Assembly: GCF_024362695.1 (NCBI RefSeq)
Contig: NC_065417.1
Span: forward strand, 9,727,001-9,791,000
Direction of reading: 5' to 3'
Source: Pectinophora gossypiella
Lineage: Eukaryota; Arthropoda; Insecta; Lepidoptera; Gelechiidae
DNA: 64,000 bases
Part shown: positions 22,998 to 33,859 of the stretch, one piece after another
Layout: every line of letters begins with the position of its first letter
How positions within the stretch are numbered: the first letter of the stretch is position 1
Notes under the pieces: generated by a model
The model's database searches: none
Seen by the model: the letters and a program-made list of their open reading frames with translations, nothing else
What the model was told of the DNA's origin: nothing
Program-made: the position numbers and the translations under genes

Positions 22998-23008
22998 ATT
23001 CATTACAA

Positions 23009-23523
23009 AAAATAAACGCATTAGTGGAAAATATCTAGGCTTATGAATTTCTTACATTACGATTGGTGGATGCCATGTCAACGCGTACTTTTTTCGCTAT
23101 TTTATTCATCGTTTGTTATTCGCTATAAATATACATCTTGTTTTTGTTCCTGCAGATTCATAATATAAAGTACAATAACATGTTTTTTTCCAATTTCATT
23201 TATAAGGTCAGTGAGATAAGGAGAAAATTGGTATGGCAAAAAACATCTTATTATAATATTTACTATCTAAACAGGAATGTTATTACGTATCTGATCTAAT
23301 GTCATATAGAAAACTGAAGACAAGGCCCTATTTTGATCGTGAATTTCGAATATTAGAGGTATATTACTAAAGTCAAGGCTGTATGGTCCTCAGATCTTAG
23401 CCTGCCTTATAAGTCGAATTTAAACAATAACAACAAAGTGAGTGTTTACAGTATAATCAATTTGTTTACGTTTCACTGCTTTATACATATTTCTTTTATC
23501 ATAATCAAATTAAACTAAGTGAT
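23009..23523. other. AT-rich non-coding stretch
   Basis: Nothing recognised. Confidence 0.4.
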
Positions 23524-23684
23524 CTGGGGGCTAAAAAATCTCATCTATGCAATTCTTCTAAAAAAGCAATATTGCAATTTGACATTTGCGCATATAAAAG
23601 TAAGTGCGCAATGCAAACAAATATCAAATAGCATTATTGCTTTTTTAGATTAATTGCGATGATGTGGCCTTTTTAACCCCCCAG
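23524..23684. repeat. MITE of the CTGGGGGGTTAAAAAGGCC family
   Basis: 161 bp with inverted ends CTGGGGG/CCCCCAG and long arms that include AAAAAGCAATATTGCAATTTG. Same family as 53157-53316 and the half copy at 16181-16247. Confidence 0.65.
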
Positions 23685-24095
23685 TAGTTATTCCATCTGT
23701 CTCAGCCGCCTAGTTAGTCATAGAACTGATATTTAAAATTAATAAATCTTCAAATCTCAAATTTCATCTAAAGCTAACATCCCAGCACAGCAAACAGCAT
23801 TTATGGCTAATTAGTATTAGTATTTTACAATACTAAATAACATAATTAATATGTCATTATTTCAATAACTGTCGTGCTCAGTTTATCAAGTTTTCGTAAC
23901 AGTATTATACAAGTGACAGAATTAGGTCACCGAGACAGGTTCGAACCACTTTCTTTCTTATTTTTCTCGATCGTTCCAAATGACTATTAAGTTTGCAGTC
24001 ATTAAGAACCAGTTGAATCTGGTTAAATTTTCAGTATAACGTATAACTTGCTGCAAGTTTTGCTTAATATCAGTGTAGTGAACCTTTATTATATG

Positions 24096-24260
24096 CATAT
24101 ATATATAAACTCACGCTTATTCCCCACCGGAGTAAGAGTGACTATTTTTGTTTTTAGTTTATTAATATATTATGGAATTACATTTGCTATTACACTGACA
24201 TACTTTTCTTGCTTCCTTCACATTCATCAATCAGCTTATCATTTATTCCTCTACTTCCAG
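24096..24260 (-). pseudogene. Degraded LINE 3' end, same family as 60577-61018
   Basis: On the minus strand, fragments resembling LMNVKEARKVC and then NSI match the RT C-terminal region at 60577-61018. The untranslated CCCCACCGGAGTAAG block is shared too. Stops and an AT-rich insertion interrupt it. Confidence 0.55.
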
Positions 24261-24263
24261 TAG

Positions 24264-25214
24264 GTACAAAACAATTTACTTATTAGTCAATTTCTATAAT
24301 ACGCTTATGAATTATGATGCTATTACGTAGTACTCACTTACTACGTTTTCCTTCTGCCCCAATTCAACCGCATAAACTTTTATGTAGTTTAGGAGCTGTT
24401 GTTATGACTACACCATGTCTTCATTCTTCGGAGAATCTATAAGTATCTTCTCATCCAATTTTCTTGGTAACCGTACAAATAACACGTGTCACAGACACTT
24501 GGGTACACTTGGGCGCGTTGTGACGTCACTGCCCAGCTGACAACTCGATTGAATCGCCGATAAATATTGAAGAACAATACTGCATTTAAACGCATGCCAT
24601 CTGAATAACCTTATGCGCTTGCTTTGGAGGTGACGTGAGTAAAGTCAGCTGTATGCAGGTATAAGTAATGATTCTTGACGTTATTCAAGGTAGCGAAATT
24701 GTAGCGCACGATAATGTGCTTGTTGGTTGCTTGTTATGCTGTTTCTTATTTGCTTAAATTTGCCTGAAGTAATTCGATTGTAAACCTTTATTTGTGGTGT
24801 ATGGCAGTGAAGGGAAATGGTAAACTACGTATATGTTGCCTGATGATAACGGTTACAATATAATTTATGAATACTTAAAACTGTCATCAGACCATCTAGT
24901 TTTCAATCAGTCCCGTCTGTTCGCTACCTATTTAAGGGGAGTAAAAGTTTGAATCAAGATTACAAGTCTAAAAGCCTATATTAATCGTGACGCTAACTCG
25001 TGAGGTCCTCACGGGTGTGGCGTTGTCGGAGCGGTCAAGATCGTGACCATCGCACGTGTCTTTATTTCTTGTTAAGTTTATATCCAACTGTTAAGAATAG
25101 GTAGGTACCTACTAATATAATAAGATAAGACTCATAACTAAAAAAACTTAAGTCTTTGTGGTCAGGAGAAAAGAAAAAGAAAGAAAATACTCAAATACTT
25201 GCTGAAAAAGTATT
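24264..25214. other. AT-rich non-coding stretch
   Basis: No gene. A TGACGTCA (CRE-type) word lies near 24521 in a small GC-richer patch. Confidence 0.35.
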
Positions 25215-25320
25215 TGGCAAAACTTACCAACCTCAGCAAACCTGGTGTCAAGGTCAGAGGCCCCTTTAATAAGTAAGTAAGTCATGGCTTATGTAGCGAC
25301 TATACTTTCTTAACTACGTA
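25215..25320 (-). repeat. SINE 3'-part fragment
   Basis: Contains CCAACCTCAGCAAACCTGGT and AGGCCCCTTTAATAAG in reverse orientation, as in the SINE at 57290-57640. Confidence 0.5.
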
Positions 25321-25492
25321 TTGATATATACTATTTACATAGTAGCCTGTCTTCGCGGCACGGCTACACCGCGCAGCGCGAATTACAACTAAAGGTTTCG
25401 ACGCCTATCTACGTAGATAGCATTTACTGCGTTTATTGTTCGAAGCCCTCGATATAATTCATACCGCGCGTGTCGCGGTTGTTATGCAGGCC

Positions 25493-25684
25493 CTGCAAGG
25501 ACCAACTGGTTAATGTGTCTGCAGAAGCACGGGTCATCTTACTTTCGGACAATCGGACGATCAGCCTGCAATGTCTTAACCAAACTAGAGATCAGAAACA
25601 CATTTTTGTGATATATCCCCATTGGGAATCGAACCCAGAATCTGCAGATCGAAAGACCAGTGATAACCAGTAGACCACGGAGGA
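25493..25684 (-). mobile_element. tRNA-derived SINE, 3' truncated
   Basis: On the minus strand the head has a good B box (GGTTCGATTCC, 25627-25637) and a decayed A box. The shared core is at the left end, where the copy stops; its 3' tail is missing. Confidence 0.65.
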
Positions 25685-26383
25685 CCTTCCATTAGGGATC
25701 GACGTAAAGGATATGTGTGCAGAGAGCCTTCACGATAAGGTAAAAATTATAATACGAGTCACATTTAAAACTATTCGTGTTGTACATGTGACATTCCGCT
25801 TTTTTTATTTTTCATCTGCGTCACACTAAGTTCTACGTTGATAGTCACGAATTCTTCAGTGTAGAACGCAAAGACGAATAAAAAGTTTAAATCAAGATTA
25901 CGTGTCCAAAAGCCTGTTAAAGTTAAACTCGTGAGGTCCTCCCGGCGTGGTCGTGGGGTGGTCACCGTCAGTGGCCATGTCTGGTCGTGACCATCGCACG
26001 TGTCTACCAGCTGCGGTGTCTTGTTACAATTTATCGTTATTGAAATGTCAATCCGACTACGTTATACCCTTATTGAGATTCAGTAGGAGTTTCTGCTTAC
26101 TGTTTATCTCGGATTTATGATCGACTGTCATTGTCATGCCGACGGGGCGGCCTCGTTCCCTGAGTTATGAAATCAGCATCGGGTACTTGAATTTTACAAT
26201 GGATGGTTGATGCCGCTGTTGCGATGATGGAGTAGCACTAGACGCTATATACATTAGTTATTTTTATCGTGACCGTTTAGTACACGTTGATCTTGGACAG
26301 TACGCAGGCAGTCTGGGCTATACACACACGTCAACATGTGGTCTCGCTGTCATACCTACTATATATGAACACAGTCATACCCT
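25685..26383. other. Non-coding stretch with a dispersed direct repeat
   Basis: The phrase AACTCGTGAGGTCCTC occurs at about 24997 and again at about 25926, each followed by CGTGACCATCGCACGTGTCT. It suggests an older duplicated repeat of unknown class. No gene. Confidence 0.4.
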
Positions 26384-26391
26384 ACATTTCG

Positions 26392-26638
26392 GACGTATTC
26401 CACGCAGAGCGCCATAGTTTAGATCACCAATTCTTGGATCACCAAAACTATTCCACGTAGAGCACCAACGGACAAGTAGCTACTAGTGTTGTATTTGATT
26501 AAATGAAAGATATCGATAAAATCACTAGAGAGTTTATTAATTAAACCACGTTACTGATCCTTTGGTGCTCTACGTGGAATAGGTTTGGTGATCTAAGAAT
26601 TGGTGATCTAAACTTTGGTGCTCTGCGTGGAATACGTC
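26392..26638. repeat. MITE with 8-bp TSD (GACGTATTCCACG ends)
   Basis: ACATTTCG flanks the element at 26384-26391 and 26639-26646. The ends GACGTATTCCACG are perfect inverted repeats, and the arms match over about 80 bp, including TTTAGATCACCAATTCTT. It is 247 bp and non-coding. The 8-bp duplication is typical of hAT-, P- or Merlin-type transposons; the ends do not settle which. Confidence 0.82.
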
Positions 26639-26816
26639 ACATTTCGGAAGATGATGAAGATATCGAAGAACGTTTGTTCTAAGAGGGAGGTGTTATGTAT
26701 TGCCCTCTGGACTCCCCTATTAGTTAAGCATCTTTATCTTAAGCATTGTTATGTATTGAACAATATATTTAGGTCTTTGTGTAATTAAAATACACAGATT
26801 ATTAACGAATCATCTT

Positions 26817-26890
26817 CTTCTATCGTGTGGGTTGTGAGGTAGAGTACCAACCTCATCAACCTTGGTGTCAGGGTTACTAACGAATAAGAT
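26817..26890 (-). repeat. SINE tail fragment
   Basis: TATCGTGTGGGTTGTGAGGT followed by CAACCTCATCAACCTTGG is the reverse of the 3' end of the SINE at 41262-41590. Confidence 0.55.
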
Positions 26891-26987
26891 ATACATTATC
26901 TTCTATCGCCTACTGTAGAACAGTGTGGAGGACCAAGCTTCATAACCGCTTCGCTCCATAAGAATAGTACAGTGCCAAGTATTGGTA

Positions 26988-27085
26988 CTCATCATCATCA
27001 TCACCAGCCCATTAACGTCCCCACTGCTGGGGCACGGGCCTTCCCTTTGGATAGATAGGGAGATCGGGCCTATTGGGGGTATTGG
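26988..27085 (-). mobile_element. 5S/tRNA-headed SINE, 3' fragment
   Basis: On the minus strand it ends AGGGAAGGCCCGTGCCCCAG, CAGTGGGGACGTTAATGGGC and a GATGATGAT tail, matching 31090-31186. The head is missing. Confidence 0.7.
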
Positions 27086-27089
27086 TACT

Positions 27090-29107
27090 ACGTAAGTATA
27101 ATAGGCCATCTTAATAGGACTGAGTAGGCTTCGTTAGAATTATGTACTGCCCTAGATGACTTACAAATTCGTGTAGGCAGATATTTTGTGGTTTTACCAT
27201 AATGAAAAAAAATATACGAGTACAAAACGTTGAAGCACAACCACAATAATCAAAGAACACCTGACCTCAGGTTCAGCGAGTTAATCACAAGGCAGTTCCG
27301 TCGTAAAAACGTTTCAACAACGCACTCTGTCATACTGTACGTAAATTATTGGGAGCGCTCGGATTTTACACACTAAACACTATTGTTTTATCGCCACTAA
27401 TACAAAACAACCTATGACTATGAACCTTAAATCGTAAAGAATACGGAGAAGGTATAATTTGCGGGAAGAAAATAACTTTGCTGAGATTTACAACGACACA
27501 CTCCTCTTGGCTAAGTTTGATGGTTGTTTTACAACCGAGTTCTAATTACGAGATTTCCTCTCACTCGGATACTAGGACACACCAGCCAACCGATTGTTTA
27601 AGGACATTAAATTTTGTACTTATAAAAACTTTATGGCACTTCGACGAATAACCCTTTGTTGCGGGATTAGCTCCGCGTGATTTGAGCCCGTGATTCAACT
27701 CTAGCTTAGAACATAAGCGTTACAAATTACGTGCATGACATGTGTTCTCTCGCTATTCTGAAAACTATAAAACCTATGAGTTTAGTTTGAATTTTTTAAT
27801 GAGTTTGACTGGTATGCATCTTGCCGACATACAAAAAGCTTACTTATACAGTACTCTGTATTATTGCATTACCAGATTGCATCTTCTTCTTTCGTGGGGT
27901 GTGAGATTAGTCACCAACCTCATCATCGCTGGTGTCAAGGTTACCATATTTGTGTAATAAGTATATAAAGTCCCAGATAGGTATTAAAAAAGTTTGGTTT
28001 ATCTTAATAGCGATGTTAGTGCAAAAGCAAATGTACACTTATCTTGGTGGTGATCATCAAGTGTTTTATCTTAGCGGCGGTAATTTATTGCAACAAAAAC
28101 TTAATGGGCCTGTTGGAATGTATAATCAATAATTCCAGTCATCACGACATTAATAATGTGGTTAGCAAAACTTTTAAATAATTACATAGATAGACTATGA
28201 GAGTAGATAAAGTTGTGTCACTTTTTGTTTCGTTTTTCTACCGATTTTGAAGACAAGGAAAAACTGCGACTCTTTCAATATAGAAACATATAGGTAAGTG
28301 TGATGGATGATATTTTACATCATTTGAATTACGTAGAGAGTCGCCGTCTGGCTGGTGGAGTCTTCCACCCAATACAAACCAATAAAGTGCGGTCAGAATC
28401 AGTATTTTTAACCAATACACAATAGTACGGCTTCGAAGCAATGAATCGCAGAACACGATTTAAAAACTTATCGTAATCAGTTGTGACTGGGAAGTTGTCA
28501 ACGACTGCAAGTCGTTTAGAATCCAATATATTTCGCCATAAATATCCCACTTTAGTGCCAGTAATCCTGACACATGTCAAACAAATTGTTGACACTCCTA
28601 AATGTGACAAAGCCACTTAAATATAAGATTAACTAAAATTCCAGAACGAGAAGGACCCTTTGTGAACCGTAAACCTTTCGTCGGTTACAGTTTTTTGAAT
28701 GCTAGTTTTTGCGTAGCTATGTATTTCAATAAAATTGAAAAATAAAAATACCTACGGCAGTTAGTGCCAATGGAGTGTATCTAAAACGTTTTTACTCGTG
28801 GAACCGTTTAGATGCCAAGGAAAACTACATTTGAATAACATTTAAACCGCAAAAACAGAATCCAATTTAGAATGATTAATTATATATTCTTGATTATTTT
28901 TTTCGTAATCAACTAATAAACAGCTGTAGTTGAATTGACTGGTCTTGGTCAGTTAAAGATATTTCAAATTTTGGAAGGTTATACAACAAAAATCAAAAAT
29001 ATTGTTTGTGATGTCATAATGTGCTATCGTGTTGCGTGATTTGGGAATTCCTTTGATTGGCCCCACGTGTTCATCAGATACATGTGTCTTTTTTTTTCAC
29101 CGTGTAG
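27090..29107. other. AT-rich non-coding stretch with one SINE scrap
   Basis: 27888-27958 is a minus-strand SINE tail (GGGGTGTGAGATTAGTCACC). Otherwise nothing recognised; open frames of up to 95 codons near 28330-28616 lack ATG starts or known motifs. Confidence 0.4.
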
Positions 29108-29199
29108 TTCCGGGTGTGACGTCACAGCGGCCGAGATTGGCGCCAGCTGCGCTTGCAAGGCCGGCTACACGCACTTGTCCCAGTTGTGGCGAGCAGCGG
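29108..29199 (+). CDS. Exon-like segment, possibly EGF-like (low confidence)
   Basis: A GC-rich 92-bp block follows a pyrimidine run ending CACCGTGTAG (acceptor-like) and is followed by GTAATAG (donor-like). Frame 2 is open across it and gives Cys-rich residues including ASCACKAGYTH, reminiscent of the C-x-C-x(2)-G-Y end of EGF-like domains. No partner exon was found. It also contains TGACGTCA and CAGCTGC words, so a regulatory island is a fair alternative. Confidence 0.25.
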
Positions 29200-30892
29200 G
29201 TAATAGTGAGGAGCAAGAAGAGGTGATTGACAGAGACTGGGACACGAGGACTGTGCATCCATTTATTGACTACTCTGAAAATATCATACATTATTTTATT
29301 ATAATATTATCATAATTTATAGTCGTATATGTCAGATTTTAAAATAGGGAAAATTAGCCTAAAACATTATTCATTATTATTTTTTAATTATTTTATTAGA
29401 GGTGACCTTATGTAAGTATTTATAATGTATATACGATTTCTTTAGTTAGGAATCATGGAGACTGTCAAATGTGAATGTCTGTTTACAAACTTTTGGACGT
29501 GAATCTGTAGGTGATAGTAATTTAGGTTTATCTAGGTGATTACATTACGTCATTATAAATTACACACACGTACACGGAGCACATGGAATACCTGAAACCC
29601 TAAAACTAGTTAGCACCAGAAGCTCAGTGTCCTATTAAATGCACTATGTATCTCTCTTATTTAATAAATAAGGAATTTAAACGTTCATTGAGCGGGAAAT
29701 CAGACACTTATCGCTTTATCGCTATCAGTTGCACCGATTACCATAAAAGGATCCAGTGACCTCATTAACACTAATTTGCAATTCATTACAAAAATTCCAT
29801 TGACACAACGATGCAGGTGTCGAAGTTTACTTATTAATGCGTATAATAGCCGTATCCGATACAAAGTATAAATAGTTTCTTAATTAATAAAATAACAGGT
29901 CTATGGCGACTACTAAAATACGTATTTTTTACATTTTGCTTCTTCCCTCATGAAGTAGGCTCAGACTAAGCATGTAGGTATCATTTTTTTCTTAGTCATA
30001 TTTAAGTAATATTATATCTGGTAAGGAGGTATTTTCTTCCTGACTTTGTAACCACGAAGAAACCTTCTACCGTTATTACTAAAGGAGTTTTCACGAGAAA
30101 GAATATAATATAATATATTATGAACGTATAAAATAATATAATATAAAAATCGCCCGGTAACAGAGACGGTGCGATTTTACAGTCCGATCAGAATATAATC
30201 CATTAAGTTTTTTTTTATAGATGTAAACAAAATATGATGGCAATCAGCTGTGGTTATTAGCATAATGGAGTTGGGTTATTCCGCGTGCTGGAAAAACAGT
30301 TAGCTGGCAAGGCCGTTCGCGTAAACTATTCTATTATAATACTTTATTAGCATACTTTATGAACATAATTATGTGAATACCTCGCGCCGTGACGTTTCTT
30401 GGTACATAGGTACCAAGAAACGTTAAGGATTTTAACACATTTGTAAGCTCCTGACATATAGATACATTTATATTTTGATTACTGACGGCGTTCTTTAAAA
30501 AACAAGTGATCAGATAAAAATGCAAGATCGGATAAGTCTCGTTAATATTTACTCGTTGGGCGACACTTTTTATGAGTTTTAAGAACTTATATGAAAGTAA
30601 GTTTATTGTGGTGAAACTGCTTATTAAACAGATAATGGGTAATTAAGTCAAGCATTTATTAATATAATAATAGGCTTCATTATACTATAAGCTTTAGTGG
30701 CTACTTTACGAATAAATTAGAAGGTGGCATAGTAGGGAGATGAAAGAGAGAGATTGAATTCTAAAAAATATCTATCCCCTTCGCCTTGCGTATAGTTCAT
30801 CATGTGATGAATATACTTACCTTAGACCGCAGCAATTGGGAATATAATTGTGAGCTTATGTTATAGCTAGCGATTACACTGTTCCTTCTGTT
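29200..30892. other. AT-rich non-coding stretch
   Basis: No gene. At 30395-30425 the words ACGTTTCTTGGTACA and TACCAAGAAACGT form a short palindrome. A family H scrap lies at 30825-30865 beside the SINE. Confidence 0.4.
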
Positions 30893-31186
30893 GAGGAGCT
30901 CGGTGGCGCAGCGGTAAACGCGCTTGGTCTGCGATTGTTGAAGTTAAGCAACTTTCGCAAAGGCCGGTCATAGGATGGGTGACCACAAAAAAAAAAAAAA
31001 CATCTCCAACTCCTCCGTGCTTCGGAAGGCACGTTAAGCCGTTGGTCCCGGCTGCATTAGCAGTCGTTAATGACCATCAATCCGCACTGGGCCCGCATGA
31101 TGGTTTAAGGCCCGATCTCCCTATCCATTCATAGGGAAGGCCCGTGCCCCAGCAGTGGGGACGTTAATGGGCTGATGATGATGAGT
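30893..31186 (+). mobile_element. SINE with chimeric tRNA + 5S rRNA head and RTE-like tail
   Basis: The A box TGGCGCAGCGG (30904-30914) fits the tRNA consensus. Next come GAAGTTAAGCAAC (30940-30952) and GGATGGGTGACC (30973-30984), matching from memory the internal control region of insect 5S rRNA genes. An A-run, the shared SINE core and a tail like the RTE end (CCCAGCAGTGGGGACG, then GGCTGATGATGATGA) follow. Other copies are 55949-56215 and 26988-27085. Transcription by Pol III and mobilisation by RTE enzyme are inference. No clear target duplication was found. Confidence 0.8.
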
Positions 31187-31195
31187 AGAAATCGT

Positions 31196-31238
31196 TAATG
31201 TCATTTGCTGCAAATCTGCAATAAGTCAAGTCAAAAAA
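31196..31238 (+). repeat. Family T tail scrap
   Basis: GCAAATCTGCAATAAGTCAA and an A-run directly follow the SINE, so the SINE may have inserted into or beside an older family T copy. Confidence 0.5.
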
Positions 31239-32118
31239 CGTTTACACCGTGGTAAGAAGTTATTTCGTTCTAATCTTACCACATATACTCGTACCTACTC
31301 ACCGGTGGTATTGAAATTGTGTGCTGAGATCATTCTTGGTGAGCTTCGCTTTGTTAACATTATGAATATTATAATATAATGAACAGACAAACTGTGCAAC
31401 ATGAAGTATTATAAGTATCTTTAAGCAAACATTTGGTTTGACATCCCCAGTTGGTATGCGGTTTGACATTTGCTCTCTACAAGGTCCACAGCTGATGTTA
31501 TGTATGATACCTACTCTATAAGAAAAGGTTTTCTACTCAAGAATAGGTAATAATAGGTATCTAACATAATTATGCATCAATGTATAAAAATATTCATTTT
31601 CTATGTGGTTGCATGAAATTAGAATATTTCAATAGGTATATTATTCTTTTTTCAATTTTTTATTACAGCATTATCAACTTATTATTTGGGTCCTTATTCA
31701 TTTTATACTTCCTAGACCTTCCTTCGTTAATCCAATAGGATACGGAGTAGGTATAGTTACATCACTGCGGGTTTGATCAAATATTTTACACTCATCTCTA
31801 CGTATGTAGAGACTCACCATCGTACATAGCTATACACATACGTGACATGTCTGTGTGTCCGGTCGGAAATATGATAATATATACGAAGAGTCAAGTGTGG
31901 GTCCACACGTGCGTCGCGTCGTTCCAGTAAACAATTTGTTTTGACGCCTGCACCAGCGTCGTTTTGATTCAAAGTCCACGTAAAGTTGCATAACTCAAAA
32001 GGTTTCATTACAAAAACAAAAAATCTTGTATCAGTTTCCATCTTGTAACACCAGGTATTTGAACAAAAACGTAGAATTTTATTTGCTGAAGTAATGGTGC
32101 TAATTCCTGCAGACGCCA
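31239..32118. other. AT-rich non-coding stretch
   Basis: No supported gene. A minus-strand ATG frame at 31814-32119 (about 100 codons) shows no motif and ends at the edge of a MITE. Confidence 0.35.
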
Positions 32119-32351
32119 TTTAATTTTATTTTAAGTTATACCTGTCATTTTCTTATCCGATGAAAAAGAAAGGGACTGCGACGACTACTAAAAAGAAGTC
32201 GACTAGCTAGTCGACAGGCATAAAATTTATAGAACGCCTATTTTATTTGCCCGGGTTATTCATTCGTTTTAAAATTAACTTGTTAACAATAATTCGTCCC
32301 TTTCCTTTTCGGCGGATAAGACAATGACGGGTATAACTTAAATAAAAATTA
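32119..32351. repeat. Foldback MITE with ~60-bp arms
   Basis: The left arm AAGTTATACCTGTCATTTTC followed by TTATCCGATGAAAAAGAAAG is mirrored on the right by CTTTCCTTTTCGGCGGATAA and GACGGGTATAACTT. A central palindrome TCGACTAGCTAGTCGA lies near 32199-32214. Terminal TTAA words could be a piggyBac-like TTAA duplication, but I am not sure of the exact ends. Confidence 0.6.
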
Positions 32352-33849
32352 GGAGATCTCTGCGGGAAACGGGGCTATTATCTGTGTAGGTATATCGAGA
32401 TCATGGCCACATCGAAGCCCACGTTGTGTTGATAGCATGACTGCTCAGACATGTTCTGGATAGGTTTTATCTCCACATCTTGCACAAAATATGTATCAAA
32501 AGCACGTTATCTTAATAAATAAGACCCCAAAATAATGTAAATAAAAATAAAAGTTAAAAAACAAACCCGACAACGGTAAAATCTCGCTCTAAAAAGTATG
32601 GAACAATTTCTCTGAAATTCTTCCGAATAGAATGTTTAGTAAGTATGAAAATCATCTTTATTTTTCTTGTTTTATACTTTTTATAGCGTGATTTTTTCGT
32701 AGCCGGGATTTTGTTTTTTAATTTTTATAGTATTTATCGGTAACCGGTGATTGTAAGTACTACTTATATGACTTCGCGTGTAAGCGTGTAATAAATATAA
32801 TTATGTTGTTTTCGAGTTTATGGCGACTTCTTTTTGCGTATTGCTGTTTTTCTTATGTGTTTGGATTTTAACATCTCGTTAGACCCGTTTAGTAACCACA
32901 TGATTTACATCGTAACTTTGATCGCGTGTAAAGTTTAATGATTCAATGTGTCATTAGTATTATTACTTAGTTCGAAATGAAGTAAACTGTTGAGACTGTA
33001 TCGCCATATTTACAAAACGACATGAGAATGATTTCTAGGAAAAGATAACTACGAAAGACGATACGTTTTATTAAATTATGTTTATAATCCGTTTTTATAC
33101 ATGGTAATTTTAACACACGCACACACACTCACTTACACCCACTCACTGTCATAATTAAAACAATATCTACTATGCACACTAACGATGGATATAAAGTCCT
33201 TAGTTTCCAACTACTCAAATCAGTTACTTTTTTCTAAACGTCAAAACACGAAATTACTATGGAATTTGTATAAAAATGCACACTGTGACGTCATAGAAAA
33301 ATGTATAAAATGTCGAACTTATTATTACGTTTTACTTGATTAAAATTCATAAATAAGTTAAATACAAAAAAGAAAATGTTTTTCGTTCGTTTTAGATGTC
33401 TTTATTTAGTCATCAGGATTTCATAATTTATCTTGAACCTAGTACACGACCCAATTGTCATGTACTTCAATCATTTTAATCTGGGAAGATTAAAATGCTT
33501 AATTTTGAATAATAAATTAGAATAATAAAATAATAAATTTTCTTTGAATAATTGTTGGGTAAAAGTGTATCCTTCTTACTACGCTTTGTCCCAGCCTATT
33601 AAAAAAATATAAGAGAAAAAAATGCGTTCTCATGAAGGTTGCGTACGAATTACCTCATTATTTAACATTTGCACAGAACTACAATGTATAAGGAATGTAA
33701 TATAACGTAATATAACTTATCTACTTTAACAGTCGTAACCAGGCAGCAAGTTTCAAATAAATGTAATTTCCAATAATTATAATAGTCAGTTACATGGTGA
33801 TTGGGCATATTGAGGTTACAACGGTATAGCAACGGTTGCACAAATAATG
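32352..33849. other. AT-rich non-coding stretch
   Basis: No gene. A CA/CACT-rich microrepeat lies near 33116-33148. Confidence 0.4.
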
Positions 33850-33859
33850 CATGCGTTTG

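Noticed and set aside
30940..30984. A 5S rRNA gene
   Set aside because: Only the internal control region is present, inside a dispersed SINE with a retroposon tail.
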